Shown here: positions 22,340 to 39,117 of the stretch, one piece after another
Layout: every line of letters begins with the position of its first letter
How positions within the stretch are numbered: the stretch's first letter is position 1
Source of the DNA: Ministeria vibrans ATCC 50519
Lineage: Eukaryota; Opisthokonta; Filasterea
Direction: 5' to 3'
DNA length: 56,035 bases
Assembly: GCA_943704425.1 (NCBI GenBank)
Contig: CALSCP010000648.1
Span: forward strand, 25,324-81,358
Position numbers and translations under genes: made by a program
The notes under the pieces: model-generated
What the model was told of the DNA's origin: nothing
What the model saw: the letters and a program-made list of their open reading frames with translations, nothing else
Databases searched by the model: none

Positions 22340-24380
22340 CACTCCCCTTTGCTCCCTCCCCCCCCCCTTGCCTCACCCATGCCATCCATTCGTGTCGTAG
22401 GCGCCCTGGTACGTCGACAAAGGGCAGCCGGGGCTGCAGCACCAGAACAACGATCCGACCAAACGTGACTTCCTCTCAACCACTGTCAACGACGGCTGGT
22501 ACGCCCGTGGCTCCACTGCTGCCCAACAGACCGAAGCCCCTCGAAAGTTCAAGAAGGGCGCCTGTCAAAATTGCGGCTCGACCTCTCACAAAAAAGCGGT
22601 AAAAACAGTTCAGTGCACTCATGTTGTGACTCACACACTCACATTCGCATGTAGGATTGTCTTGAGCGACCTCGCAAAATCGGCGCCAAGTTCTCCAACA
22701 AGTCTATTGCAGCAGCAGACGTACAACAGCCCGACTTGAGTCTGGGTTTTGAAGGAAAACGTGACAGGTAGGGAAAAAAATATTATAAAATTTATGCGTC
22801 TTGTGCTTCATTTTTCCACTTTATTGCAGATGGAACGGGTACGATGCGGAAGACTACCAACGAGTGGTGGAGGAGCACGAGCGAGTGGAATTGGCAAAGA
22901 GATTGTTGAAAGAGAAGCGATTGGAAGAGGAGGAGCAGGAGAGAGCGGAACGGGAAGAGGCAGAGGCAAAGGAGAAGGGGGAGGAGCAGACGTCGACGGT
23001 TGATGGGCCAGACGAAGAGGCGACAGTGAAGGAGACGCGTGAGGGAGGAGGAGAGGAGAGCAGTGGCGACGAAGATGATGAGTTTAAGTATGGCGATGAT
23101 ATGGATATGCCTGGAAGCAAGTTTGACGACAAAAAGCGCATTACGGTGCGCAATCTGCGTATTCGCGAAGACATCCCAAAGTATCTGCTCAATCTGGACC
23201 CCAACAGTGCGCATTACGACCCCAAGACTCGATCGATGCGCGGAAACCCATTTGCACACACGGGAAAGGACCCGCGTGAGCTGACGTATGCGGGAGACAA
23301 CTTTGTGCGGATCAGCGGAGACACTCCGATGATGGCCAAGCAGCAGTTGTTTGCGTGGGACGCCAGTTCACAGTCCTCTGCGACAGGCGGTGGTGGTGCT
23401 GGGGGTGCAGGTGGGTTGCACATGCAAGCGGATCCGACGCTGGTTGAGCTGGCGCACAGGGAGTACCGTGAGCGCAAGGACAAGGCAGAGGGGGAGTCGC
23501 AAAAAACTATTGTCGAGCGGTATGGGGGGAAAGAGCACCTGGATGCTCCGCCAAAGGTATGAGGCCAAAAACTGTTCTTTTTTGTTGTTGTGAGGGAAAC
23601 CTTCTTATTTTGTTTTTTTCTTCTCCATCTCTCTCTCTTTTGATCACGCCTTTTATTTTCTCTCAATATCTCTCGTATCACTTTATTTCCTTTTGTCTGA
23701 CTCTGGTGTTATGTTTTTGGCTGTAGGAGCTTCTTTTGGCGCAATCGGAGCACTATGTGGAGTATTCGAGGACGGGAAAAGTGATTCGCGGCCAAGAGAG
23801 GGCAATTGCCAAGAGCAAATATGTGGAAGATGAGTATGTGAACAACCACAAGAGTGTGTGGGGCTCCTTCTGGGAGGAAGGGCAGTGGGGCTACGGATGC
23901 TGCCACTCGACGGTGCGCAACAGTTACTGTGTGGGGGAGGCGGGGCGAAGTGCACGGGCGCAGGCGGAGCGGGTGATGATGAAGCAGCTGGCGGAGCGCA
24001 AGGCAGCAGCAGCAGCAGGTGGTGGTGGTGATGGTGTGAAGAGCATGGTAGAGTTGCATCGAGAGCGGAAGGAGAAGGAAGCAGGAGGGAAGAAGGAGAA
24101 GGGGAGTCGCAAGGGGAAGCGGGAGGAAGAGGAGCGAGAGGATCGGGAGAAGCGTAAGAAACTCGCCGATGCGATTGCGCGAGAGGAACGACGGTCGCGC
24201 GAGGCGGAACGCGTGCTGAAGATGGACGAGCGTAAGAGACCCTACAGTAAAATGGGGGCGAGTGAGCAGAGTCTCAAACCCACGGAGGAGGATATGGAGG
24301 CGTATCACTTGAAGAGACAGCGAACCGAAGATCCAATGGCCAAATTTCTTGGCAAAAATGACGACGAAATGGACGAGTGA
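21929..24380 (+). CDS. SLU7: Pre-mRNA splicing factor SLU7
   Basis: Exons 21929-22023, 22183-22237, 22401-22598, 22655-22767, 22830-23556 and 23727-24380 join in frame to 613 aa. Diagnostic features are the [20 protein letters not shown] start, [24 protein letters not shown], a CCHC zinc knuckle [14 protein letters not shown] (split between exons 3 and 4) followed by [15 protein letters not shown], and [12 protein letters not shown]. Further on come [20 protein letters not shown] and the [14 protein letters not shown] block. Acidic and Lys/Arg/Glu-rich linkers separate these. SLU7 acts at the second catalytic step of splicing, helping select the 3' splice site, in the nucleus. Spliced and intron-rich itself, it has the expected length. 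Confidence 0.97.
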
Positions 24381-24660
24381 GGAACGATTGAGAGAGGAAT
24401 CAGAGAGGGAAACATTATTACAGCACATTTGATTTTGTACACAACAACAACAACACCAACCATAATAATAATAATACAAAGTAAAATTATAATAATTAAT
24501 ATCCCTTTCAATTTGTTCATTATTGAATTTTATTATTAATGAACCAATAATAATTATAATAATTATTTTTATAGTATTATTCAAAAGAAGTAAAATGTTT
24601 ATTTTTTGGTTTGTTTACATCGTCTGACTCTCCTCTACCTCTCTCTCACACACTGTCTAT

Positions 24661-27540
24661 CTATTTGTACTGCTTTGCTCTCTTTACAATGGCCTCCCGA
24701 GTTGCTTTGGTCTTATCGTGCAACGAGCGCTTTCGCTTGTGACTGACCTTTTTTCCATGAATGACCATCATGGCATTTTTCATCTTGGTCTTCTGCGCAT
24801 TGGTCTTGCTCGAGTTGACATTGTGTTTGCCCTTCTTCCCTCCGCGCTTCTCGCGCCCTTCGCGCCCTTCCTTGACACTCTCCATGCGCGTCTCGTAGTC
24901 GTGTGCTCGCTTGCGCTTCACGTGCGCCTCGATCGCACTCACCTTCACCCGTGTTCCTTGCAGAATCTCTTCGTCGTCGGAGTCATCATTGCCATCACTG
25001 TCATTCTCGCGCTGCTCTCGCTTGCGCTTTGCCTCGGGCGTCTCCGTCGTCTCCACTGTGATTGCGTCGCCGTGCTTTCGCTTGCGTCCTCTCCGCGCAC
25101 TCTCGAGTCGTTCCTTGCGCAGTCGCTCAATCAGCTTGTAATCCGCTGGTGTCAACAGTCGCGTCTGCGACATCTCCGCTGCCTTTCGCTTCGCCTCGAG
25201 CGGATCCACCTCCGACGCCAGCACCACAGCCTCGCCGCTCTTCTTCTTACGCTCCTCCTCCGTCTCCTTCTCCTCATCGTCACTGCTGTGTCGCACATCA
25301 ATCCATCCCTCACTTTCCTCCCCACTGTCACTAGCATCCTCCCATCCTTCATCATCATCATCATCCGACTGGGCCCCAGCCGCTTCTTCTTCTTCTTCTT
25401 CTTCTTCTTCTCCTTCCTCCTCTCCCTCTTCGTCGTCATCATCGCTTCCACTCTCACTCGCACTCTCCCACTCATCACCACTCTCCTCCCCATCGTCACC
25501 ATCATCATCATCATCATCGGTGCGCTTCCTCTTCTTCTGCGCCTTCTCTTTGCTCTCCTCCTCCTTGCGCACTCGCTCCTCCTCCGCCTTGAGTGCCACT
25601 GTGCGCTCCTTTGCAATCTGCGCCGCCGCCAACAGCTCAGCCCCCGACGCAAACTCAGAGGGAGCATTCGCACCGTAATCACGCGCAATCACCTTTCCCG
25701 CATAGTCAAAGTCGTCGTCCATCCCATCCGTACCCGCCATGCGGTACTTGCGCGGCAGCACACTTGGGTTGACCACCCGGAAGTGGCGGATGAGCGACCG
25801 CGCTGCCATTCCAATTCCTTTGTTGCGGTCTGTGCGGTACAGCGCCAGATCGCCCATGAGCGAGTCGGTCATGGCCAGCGGACAGCGCGCACACACCTCC
25901 CGCACCGCATTGAGTCCGACCGTGACCACTTCCGGCGCACTCTTGTCGTTGACAAAGTTGTTCACCAGTGTCATGATGACCGGCTCAAGCACATCGGGCG
26001 GGAGCAGCTCGTGCGTCGCCTGCGCCAGATACGCAATGATGAGCGTCACATCCTTTTGGTGCGGCTGCAAATAGCGCTGAAGGAACGGGTAAAAGTTGAG
26101 CACAAACAACTGGTGCACGCCAATGACACGCGAGATGACATTCATCATGATGAGACGCACTTCAAAGCGCTCCGTGCTGCTCTTGAGACGCTTGAAGACC
26201 TTCTCGGCAAACCCTTGAGGGTCATTGATGTGCGCGAGCGCCGAGAAGTGGTGCTGCGGCTTCTTCTTCTTGGCCGCCTGGCGCTTTTTCAGCTGGTCCA
26301 GCGCGCGCTCCATGCGGCGTTGGCGCTTCCGTGTCTTCTTGGTCACCTTGGCACTCCATGTCACGTCCTTCTTGCTCTGCGGCAGATTCGGATCGTCCAT
26401 GTCGCTGTCGTCTTCCTCTTCACTCTCATTCCCGCCGTCTGCGTCGTGCCCCACAAAGAACTTGAGGGCCGCCACTGTGATTTTCGTCTCGAGCGAGAAA
26501 CACGCACTGGCAATGACATTGACTGTGTTACTGTCGTCCCAAATGTGCAGACGGTACAGCTCAATCATCACATCCAGCGACTTTTTTGCTGCCACCGCAT
26601 TCGCATCCGACAGCATTGTATACATGAAGTTTTGAAGTGCTCGGTTGACCTATCACCAATGAACAGTCAATAATTAAATATTTTTGGCTTTTTTTCCCCA
26701 GCTGACCTTTGTCTTTTTCGACTTGACGTTCATTGCGCGAATGTCACCGATGATTTGACGGTAGAGTGTTTCGCGCAGCAACTTGTCCTGACAGGCAAAC
26801 AACTTGAAGTAGAGCTGGAGTACTTCGGCGGCGGGAATCATGTCCTGGCGGTAGAGGAGCGCGAGACAGCGCACCAGCGTGCGGCGCAGCTCAGCGTCAA
26901 TGATCTTTGTGAGAACCCGATTTGTGAGTGAGTGAGTATGTTTTTCTCGAGGTTTGTTCTTTTTTTATCACCTGTGCGTGCTGTGCAAGAAGCTGGTGGA
27001 TTTGACGGGGCACGGCGGCCGCGGCGGGGTCTGTAGAGGCGTAGAGGTGCGCTGAGTGCCCCAGGAACATTGCGAGTTCGCCCAGTTCGACGCTTGACGC
27101 CGACTGGGCGCTCGCCGCCGCGTTGTTGGTCGGTCCCGAGTCTGTGGCCGACGCAGCGGACGTGTCGAATATCCTTGCGGTCGCATGGAAGTGTCGCAGT
27201 GCCTGGAAGGAGAAACGTGAGTGGTCAAACATAAAAAGATCTCTTTGGCGTCGATGATTTTATTCCGTGGGCCGATGTGGAGCACAAGGCGAACAGAGTC
27301 AAGAGGGCAGGAAGGGCAAAAGGGAGTCTGGCGGTGGCGCAGGTGGGGCAAAGCGTGTTGGCGACGAAAATCAACCATGTCAAAATTTCCCACGTGTAGG
27401 ACAAAGGAGACTCCCAAATGGCACCGCTGTGCGACAGAGACGGATGGATCGTGGGGTGCGATGTCGTGTACCTGCGAAAATTCGTCGTGGTACGACTGGG
27501 GATCGCGACGGAGGAGAGTCTGAAGTTGAGGCAAATCCAT
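24661..27540 (-). CDS. SDA1: SDA1, 60S ribosome biogenesis/export factor
   Basis: Exons 27540-27472, 27202-26972, 26904-26707 and 26649-24661 join in frame to 828 aa. Conserved order: MDLPQLQTLLRRDPQSYHDEF at the N-terminus (21 residues of family-typical start), LGELAMFLGHSAHLY, LLAQHAQIIDAELRRTLVRCL, CQDKLLRETLYRQI, NFMYTMLSDANAVAAKKSL, LDVMIELYR, NVIASACFS and later PQKDV with alpha-helical repeats. The C-terminal third has long Glu/Asp runs and ends in a basic KKVSHKRKRSLHDKTKATREAI-type tail cut by lysines. SDA1 acts in the nucleolus and nucleoplasm in 60S subunit maturation. It is longer than animal and yeast forms because of the acidic insert. Start ATG chosen over an upstream TTG frame. 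Confidence 0.95.
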
Positions 27541-28070
27541 GACAGAGGCAGAAGCTGTCGCGGACAACGGTCGATAGGGCTCAAGGGAGGGGGGTACTCA
27601 GGTATCAAGTACGAGAGAGAGAGAAAGATAATTGATATTTGATTGGATAATGGATTACACTTTACAGATTACTCTTGGATATGAAATTTGACTTCCTGAG
27701 TGATCGAGTCACAGTTTGAATATTTTCAGTGCTAGTCTTTTGTTCCTTCCAGGGATATTGTGCATCTAGATTCTAGAGACTAGAACCTAATAAATAAATA
27801 AATCAACCTATCGCAATAATCGCATTAATTTTGAGTAATTTTGAGTAAACTTTTCGACTTCATTTATCTAATCGCATATTTATTCGCATGAGTGAATTTC
27901 GCATCACCTGTTAGGCCATCAGTCAACGTGTCTCCGCTCTCTCTCTCAATGCTCAAAATGTTTTGTGTTTCACACACACACTCACAGTTTTGTGATTCTT
28001 TTCCTAACTCGTGTGTCTTCTTCTTCTTATGTTATTTTAGTCATTAGTGGTTTTGCAGTGTTTCGCGGAA
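27541..28070. other. Divergent intergenic region
   Basis: Separates the start of SDA1 (reverse) from a forward membrane-protein gene. AT-rich with a short TAAA repeat near 27790 and small CA tracts; no exon, hairpin or RNA gene convinced me. It should hold two promoters. Confidence 0.5.
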
Positions 28071-28832
28071 ATGACTCTGCTTCGAACAGCACTGCTCCTG
28101 CTGACGCTTGGCGCTGCATGTCAGGCCGAATTTTACATTGATCTCTACGTAAGACTGAAGCCGCAAAAAGAACCCTCTGTGCTCGGGTGTGGGGGGAAGG
28201 GGCTCAACGGCACTGCAGCCGATCAACACTCGCGCCATGGGACGTCATATGCTGTCGTTTGACAACACAAAAAGCACAAAATTCACACCAGAAAACAATC
28301 ATAATAAAATGTGTTTTTGCAGAGCTTTGGCAATACAACAGAATGCAGCACACGCCCGTCAGCGTACACCATCCCTGTAGCCTCGTGCGAGAACGTCCAC
28401 ATTGCCCAGACACGCATCATGTCGGTGCAGGGCACCTGCTCGGCAGCGCACGGGTCGGTCGTGCTGACCGTCTGCTTGAAGGCCGACTGCCGCTCTTGCT
28501 TCCCCCCCACAAAGACCCACTCTTTCCACTGTGTGCCGCCCTTTACTGGCATTGATTACAGCCTTATGCTCGATTGCACCACGGTGGCTCCAGCAGCGCC
28601 GTCTGCCCAGCCGGTCACGCCACACTCCGATGGCTCCGGTGCGCTTCCGTCGTGGGCCATTGGCGTCATTGTCGTCTGCTGCATCATCATTGTGGGCCTG
28701 GTCTGCTTCTTCTCCATCATGCGATACCGTGCAAGCAAGCGCGCTGGCTTTGCCATTGACCTGACGCCCGTACACGAGCATGGGCAGGGTCGCTCGACAA
28801 CGTCGTACCGTCTGCTCGACGACGAGAGATGA
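28071..28832 (+). CDS. Small cysteine-rich type I membrane protein
   Basis: Exons 28071-28148 and 28323-28832 join in frame to 195 aa. Residues 1-18 are a signal peptide (LLRTALLLLTLGAACQA). The ectodomain of about 105 residues has eight or more cysteines, including CLKADCRSCF and FHCVPPF, suggesting disulfide bonding. A Ser/Pro/Ala spacer leads to one membrane helix near residues 145-165 (WAIGVIVVCCIIIVGLVCFF) and a basic cytosolic tail of about 30 residues ending YRLLDDER, which carries a YRLL tyrosine-type sorting motif. That suggests endosomal or lysosomal routing. The family is not recognised. Confidence 0.75.
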
Positions 28833-29002
28833 CGAAAGTCGCAGGAGAGCCGAGAGGCGCCAGCAATTCGAGTAGTGTTCTGTGCTGTGTGCCATATAAA
28901 GGGAGTGTTTACTTTGATTATTATTGATAATTATGATTGTTATGCCGGTCATGATTATTATGAATTCAGGGAGATGTACAAGAAGATGACTATTACAAGT
29001 CA

Positions 29003-29287
29003 CACGATGGTGTTGGAGGGTTGTCTTTGCGCTCGGTTGTGTCACGAATCTTCAAGCTTGCCACGGCTACAAGAAAGGAAGCAAAACGAGCAAGCACGAT
29101 GAGTTCGTGTGTGTGTGTGTGTATGTATGTGTGTGTGTGTGTGTTATATTTTGTGTGTGCGTGTTTGTGTCTATTATGTTGAATGATTCTGACTCTTACG
29201 TCCCGTTTCACTCTCTTTGATTTCCGCTTGAACGACGTTTTCGCGCATGATGGTCGCGGTATCCTGAGCAACCTTCAATTGCTAGAA
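29003..29287 (-). other. Possible reverse-strand exons (low confidence)
   Basis: A candidate exon at 29287-29209 lies between a TAG acceptor and a GTAAGA donor and reads [20 protein letters not shown] and onward, a heptad-like helix. A second at about 29080-29006, after TTGTAG, reads SLKIRDTTERKDNPPTPSC to a stop and joins in phase. The (CA)n stretch between them (on this strand) and the CT composite upstream resemble introns here. I could find no convincing 5' exon, so this may be the 3' end of an unseen gene or chance. Confidence 0.25.
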
Positions 29288-29319
29288 GGTAGACTGAGTC
29301 GTGAGTGGAAGACGCACGA

Positions 29320-29530
<211 letters not shown>

Positions 29531-29778
29531 AGTGAGATTGATTGAGACTGAATAAGTCTTTGAGTCAGTCTGAATGAGACTGAGTGAGTGTCTGTGTCTT
29601 TGTGAGTCTGATTATCAGGCTTGATTGTGTTATTCTTCTTATTTTTTTATTCTTTTTTATTAGTTACCGCAATTGAAACGGTCGATTCTCTCTTCAATTG
29701 CGGCAAATAAGAGAAAGAGCGGAAAAAAATAATAGCAAAATATAACAAATTAATGAACATTACTAATAATGAAATTTA

Positions 29779-30039
29779 TCAGAATGACAGAGCGATCGCC
29801 ACAACCCACAGTGCAAATTGCCAGTGGCTGTCATGGCAACAGATATTTGTTAGAGAGTGAATGTGGTGGTGCGTGTAACGTGTAACGTGGCGGGCGCAGT
29901 GCGCTTGTGGACGTCCAAGATGTCAAATTCAGATGCAGTCAAATTAACTACTCATAAGATCTAATTTGAAAAGGTTCAAATCTGACTCACAATCTGTTGG
30001 ATCAGTTCGCACACCGGCAGTCAGTCACGCCTTTTTGGA
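29779..30039 (-). other. Possible small tail-anchored protein gene with in-frame TGA
   Basis: Reading on the reverse strand from an ATG at 30039: a first exon to a GTGAGT donor near 29992, an exon 29947-29887 (NLTASEFDILDVHKRTAPA) and an exon 29827-29779 encoding a hydrophobic HWQFALWVVAIALSF end. The last two join cleanly in phase. The first exon fits the same phase but carries a TGA as codon 9, and its intron would be only about 45 nt. It could be a mis-modelled start, a recoded TGA, a pseudogene or chance. A start lies only 50 bp from the divergent SAP30 start. Confidence 0.25.
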
Positions 30040-30088
30040 CTCTTCTGCCATCGCACCCTCAAGACCCTTTTGGTAGACGACCGTACGA

Positions 30089-31414
30089 ATGGAGGACTCG
30101 GACCAGTGCTGCCTTGTGGACGACACGAGTCGCTGTCAACGCCCTGCGTCTGCCGCTCTCTTCTCCAAACGCATCCAGGTGCGCCTTGTCGTCGCACCGC
30201 ATCCCCATTTGCAAGTGGGGGCTCTTCTCGCCCCATGCCAAGTCTGCCTGCGTGTGCTGCTGCTGGGCCGGCAGGAAGGGCGTTCTGCGCCTGACGACTG
30301 CACACACTGTTTGTTTTGAATAATACCCAACCATGCACTTGATATAACGCCCCACATGCGCTCTCATACGAGACACACATGGTGTATTTGTCTGTCTTGA
30401 TGGGCGGCAGCGCCGATTTCTGCGTCTTTCCATCGCAGCAGACGTCAAGTTCATTCTAAGACATCGGCAGAAAAAAATGAAAACGCAAATGGACCGCAGC
30501 ACACCGTCGCATTGGCATCTGTCGCATGGCGCATACCTGTGTTGTTGGGTGGTTTGTTGAATGGCGCCGTTGGACGGGCTGGAAAGGGCGCGAGTTGTGC
30601 TGCAGAAGGGGTTGGGTGAAAAAAAGAAAAAAAAAAGAAGTAGCTGGTCACGCTGTCTCAGCCAAAACACGACTTCCCAGTGGTGTTTCGGCGCGTCTTT
30701 ACTGCTACTGTGATGTGTGTGCTGTTAAAGAGCTGGGCTTGGTGTGTGATTGGGCGATGGGGGTCTGTGGCGGCCTCCAGGCGCTCCGTCCTGCTGCAAG
30801 TTATATGGCGACTGACATGAGATGACTTTCCCCTCAGAAAACGGTTCAGGCAAAGCAAATCCGACTGGCTGTGGACACGATGGCGGGGCATGTTCGAATT
30901 TGCCAATACCACAAGGGAATGATCATCTCGGAGCGCAAGAAGGAGCGCCCCAACACACTGAGTGACGAGCCGGCAAACCCTCAGCTGCAGTTTCAGTCGG
31001 GCTTTCCGCCAGCCACAGGCTACGTACCGTATCCTCCCTCGTACAGTGCCGTTCCTCTTACGTCAGCAACCGCAACCTTTGGCGAAGTAAGCAAAGCAAA
31101 GAAAACCCCATTGTGATTGAAATGTTCTCTCGCTCATGTTTAATGTGTGTGTTAGGTTGATTTTGAATCGCTCGCAATGAATTCACTGAAGCGCTACAAA
31201 CGGTTCTACAGATTAGCGCCGCGAAATTCAGCCTCGAAACAAGACTTAATTCATGTAAACCCGTCTGAAAGAGAGAGAATTTTTTGGAAACTCTGATTGT
31301 GTGTGTTTCTCTTAGTCTGTGCGACGACACTTTCAGAGTGTGCCAGTGAATCCCTCAGAAGTCCTTAACATGTTCATTTTGACTGTCCGTCACAACATCA
31401 ACAAGCTTGATTAA
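30089..31414 (+). CDS. SAP30: SAP30-like histone deacetylase complex subunit
   Basis: Exons 30089-30178, 30838-31086, 31156-31254 and 31316-31414 join in frame to 178 aa. The N-terminus is the atypical SAP30 zinc finger: QCCLVDDTSRCQRPA...FSKRIQKTV, continuing to HVRICQYHKGMI, with ligands CC/C, C and H in the expected spacing. A proline/tyrosine-rich spacer leads to the Sin3-binding domain, starting VDFESLAMNSLKRYKRFYRL and ending SEVLNMFILTVRHN. SAP30 bridges Sin3 and class I histone deacetylases in the nucleus. The first intron (659 nt) is unusually long for this window. Length is close to animal SAP30L. Confidence 0.92.
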
Positions 31415-31541
31415 CCAGCGGGAGAGAGGAGGGGAAAGAGAGGAGAGGAGAGGAGGGGGAAAGAAAGAGAAGACTGAGTGTAACTGCCAAATTAACTTGT
31501 TTCAAGTCAACAATTGTTTTTTATTATTGTATACAGTAGGG

Positions 31542-31947
31542 TCAAAGTCTGTGCTGGAGGGCCTTGAGAAGGTCAGGGTCATTCAGGCGCAAGGCAAGCG
31601 CATATGGGGAGTCACCGGCGGCATTTGGGAGGTCGATGCGGACGAGAGGGGAGCGAGCGAGGAGGAGAGTGCACGCGAGACATTTTGCGGAGAGGGCCAA
31701 GTGGAGAGGAGTGTCACGAGAAAGAGTGCTCTGCTGGTTGAGGAGTGCACTGGGACGCAGGGAGTTGTCTGATGTTGATGTGGTATTGATAGTGGTGAGC
31801 ATGAGAGTGAGGGTGGTCGGGTGACAGTGAGTGGCACTGGCGTGCAGTGCCGAGTAGCCACTGGTGGTGCGCAGGAAAGGACGCACTTTGCGATGCTCAA
31901 GAAGATGCTGTGCCAGTGCACCGAGTCCCTGAGAAACAGCTAACAAC

Positions 31948-32015
<68 letters not shown>

Positions 32016-32023
32016 NNNNNNNN

Positions 32024-32104
<81 letters not shown>

Positions 32105-34630
32105 TGTGTGTGTGTCAGAAAAGGGGGGCAAGAGAGCCAAAAATGAGTTACCGAGAAAAAAGGGAGATTCTCCTGTGGAGAGTCTGAGGTCACAGTTGAC
32201 ACGCGAGTCGGACAAGAGCAGCTGAACAATGGGATGAAGCTCAGACTGAATGGCAATGTGAAGCGCTGTGGCTCTGTACTGGCGAGTGACTGCGTTGACG
32301 TTGATGGACGGTTGAGCAAGAATAAACCGGACAAGTGCGACTGAGCGAGATGAAACCGCCTAAGGGAGACACCACACTCAGATTGTGTTGTGTTATTGTG
32401 TGTGGGATATGTACTAGGTGTAAAGGAGTCGCATTGGAGGAGCGCACATTGGTTGAGAGGTCCGCGTTAGCACTGAGGAGCGACTGAACAGTGCGCAAAT
32501 GACCCTTGAGAAGGGCCAAATGGAGTGGAGTGTGTCTATCAGTGTCTTGTGCGTTGACACGTGTTCGTGTGTGCTCTGTCAGCAGTGCCACAATAGACGC
32601 GTGTCCCGCATGAGCCGCTAGCGACCCAATCAGTCTTCAATAATGCGTGTGTGTGTGCGTGAGATTGATTTACCTGCGTGAAGTGGAGTTGAGCCGTCCT
32701 TGAGCGTTGTGTGAGGGTCAGCGCCCAACGCAAGCAACTGCGCCACAATCTCAGCGTGTCCGCTGTGACACGCTATATACATCATCACACAAATAAGCAC
32801 TCTCTGCGGATCTGTCGTTTTTGTGTACCGTATGAGAGTGGCGTTGCTCCTTGGTACGTTGGGATGTCAAGGAGGTGTGGGTGTGCGGTGAGGAATGGCG
32901 CAAGGACGTCAATGAGTGACAGAGGGCCGTTGCCACTGGCAACAAAGAGGGCTGTTGCGCCGTCGCGCGGGAGACGCGCCTGAAGCAGCAACTCAGGTTC
33001 AGGGCTGCTGGGGTGTGTCAGGAGCAGATGCAAAATGTGAGGGTGACGGTATTGCGCCGCTGAGAGAAAAAAGCAAAGCAATGATTAGAAAGAGAGAGAG
33101 AGAAGAAAAAGGAAAAGAGTAAGTGAAAAGGGAGACGGAGAGATGAAGAGCATTGTACCAATATAAATAGGAGAAGCGCCTTCCATTGAAGCCAATTGAC
33201 GGGCCCCAGAGTCGAGCAGAGCACGCACACATGCCACATGGCCATTCTCAACGGCTGCGTGTAGGGCTGTTGCTCCATTCGCCGCCTCATACCCAAACTC
33301 GGTGTCTGAGGAGGACCTACACCCGCCCTCAAAATTAGTTTTCTTCACTTCAGAAACACTTCAACTCCATACCCTTCTTTGGCTTGCAGAGCAGAAGTTT
33401 TCTTCCCACGAGGCATCACGTAGTTCGGATTGGCATTGTGCTTGAGCAGTGTGCGCAGTGTGTCCACGTGGCCGTTTTGTGCCGCAAGATACGCAGCAGT
33501 TGTGTCGCCCAGCAAAAGCGCATCTGTGCAGAAACGAATTTGTTTTAGGATTCACGCAACAAAAAAAACGTGTTTTGGTCAACCTGGATCCGACCCGCAC
33601 TGTTCCAGAAGCACGGTCGCAACTGCATCAAATCCCAAATCGGCTGCCACGTGCAACGGACGTCCGCCTTGGGCCTTTTCGCGCGCTGCATTTGCGTGCA
33701 AGCGACACAGTGTGCGCACTGTCTCAGTCTCGTTCATTTCCGCTGCAAAGTGCAACGGAGTCGATCCTGCAAACTTATGGGGTGCGTCAACGTCGGCATT
33801 GCGCTCGTGAAGCGCCTCAACCAGCTCACAGGATCCAATCGAAGACGCAATGTGCATTGAGGTCATTCCGTTGTTTCCCATCGCTACACTCAACACGAAA
33901 CCACCATGAGCGCTTGGAGAGAAGAGGATTGCTTTTTGAAACCTTCCACATCGGCACCATGGTTCAGTAGAATGCGGACAGCCTCCCGTTGACTGGCGGC
34001 AACAGCCGCATGCAACGGAGTCGTGCCATCCTCGCTGGGCATGTCGACGTCCAGTCCGTCGCGCCCCAGGAGCTCCTCGAGCAACGCCACGTCTCCCCGC
34101 GCCGCCGCCCGGTGCAGCGGGTAGTTGTCGTTCAGCACGGCTGCTCGTTTGATGGCGGGAACGACGCCGTACTGCAGCAACGACCAGGCGGAGTCCAGAT
34201 TGCCAGTCTAAGCGACAGAGTGAGGTGTTGGAGTGCCAATGGTGTCTCTCGCGACAGACGCACCTGTGCCATTGTATACGTGTGATCGTGCCATTCAGCC
34301 ATTGAAACAGCACCTCCAGTCACACGTCGCTCCATTGCCTGCCAGCGTCGGCGTCCCTCCGCAGCAGAGACATCAAATCTGTGTTTTGAGACACTCTGAG
34401 TGTTTAGTGCATTGTTTTCTTTTTCGTCGTGAAACAAATTGTTACGGCTCAATCACTCGCTCAATGTCTACAGCACGTTCCCATGGTTGCTTCTGTTGAA
34501 GCTCCACAGCATTGTTGGTCATGTCAACCGGTTCAGCGTCGCGGAAATATTCAACTTCATTCGACGACAATCCCATCGCCACAAGAGCCAGAAAGGCACT
34601 TATAGTGCGTAGAAGCACATGGCCTTGCAT
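31542..34630 (-). CDS. Ankyrin-repeat protein with signal peptide (770 aa)
   Basis: Eleven exons join in frame: 34630-34446, 34378-34264, 34207-33943, 33883-33584, 33523-33373, 33316-33159, 33059-32829, 32772-32674, 32617-32415, 32359-32152, 31939-31542. The first 22 residues look like a signal peptide (LLRTISAFLALVAMGLSS). After about 100 residues of spacer the protein is a near-continuous ankyrin solenoid of roughly 17-20 repeats, shown by recurring TPLHxAA, GHxxIVxxLL and NADV motifs such as NYPLHRAAARGDVALLEELL. No other domain is visible. Ankyrin stacks bind proteins; with a signal peptide this one may act in the ER lumen or outside the cell, which is unusual. The last intron spans a (CA)n repeat with an assembly gap. 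It converges with SAP30. Confidence 0.88.
31948..32115. repeat. (GT)n microsatellite with assembly gap
   Basis: A (GT)n run within the last intron of the ankyrin gene. Eight N at 32016-32023 interrupt it, so the true repeat length is unknown. Confidence 0.97.

Positions 34631-39117
<4,487 letters not shown>

Noticed and set aside
24718-26673. A 650-residue open frame on the forward strand opposite SDA1
   Set aside because: It is Leu/Arg/His-rich, lacks any domain pattern and sits exactly opposite a clear SDA1 coding exon.
27203-27471. Open frames inside SDA1 intron 1
   Set aside because: The flanking exons join in phase with family-conserved residues, and the frames inside show no domain.
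27755-27790. Short CTAG-containing palindromic stretch
   Set aside because: Imperfect and very short; no tRNA-like arms or repeat copies nearby.
30179-30837. Possible extra exon in the long SAP30 first intron
   Set aside because: The zinc finger reads continuously from exon 1 to exon 2, so nothing is missing there, and the reverse frames in it have no recognisable domain.
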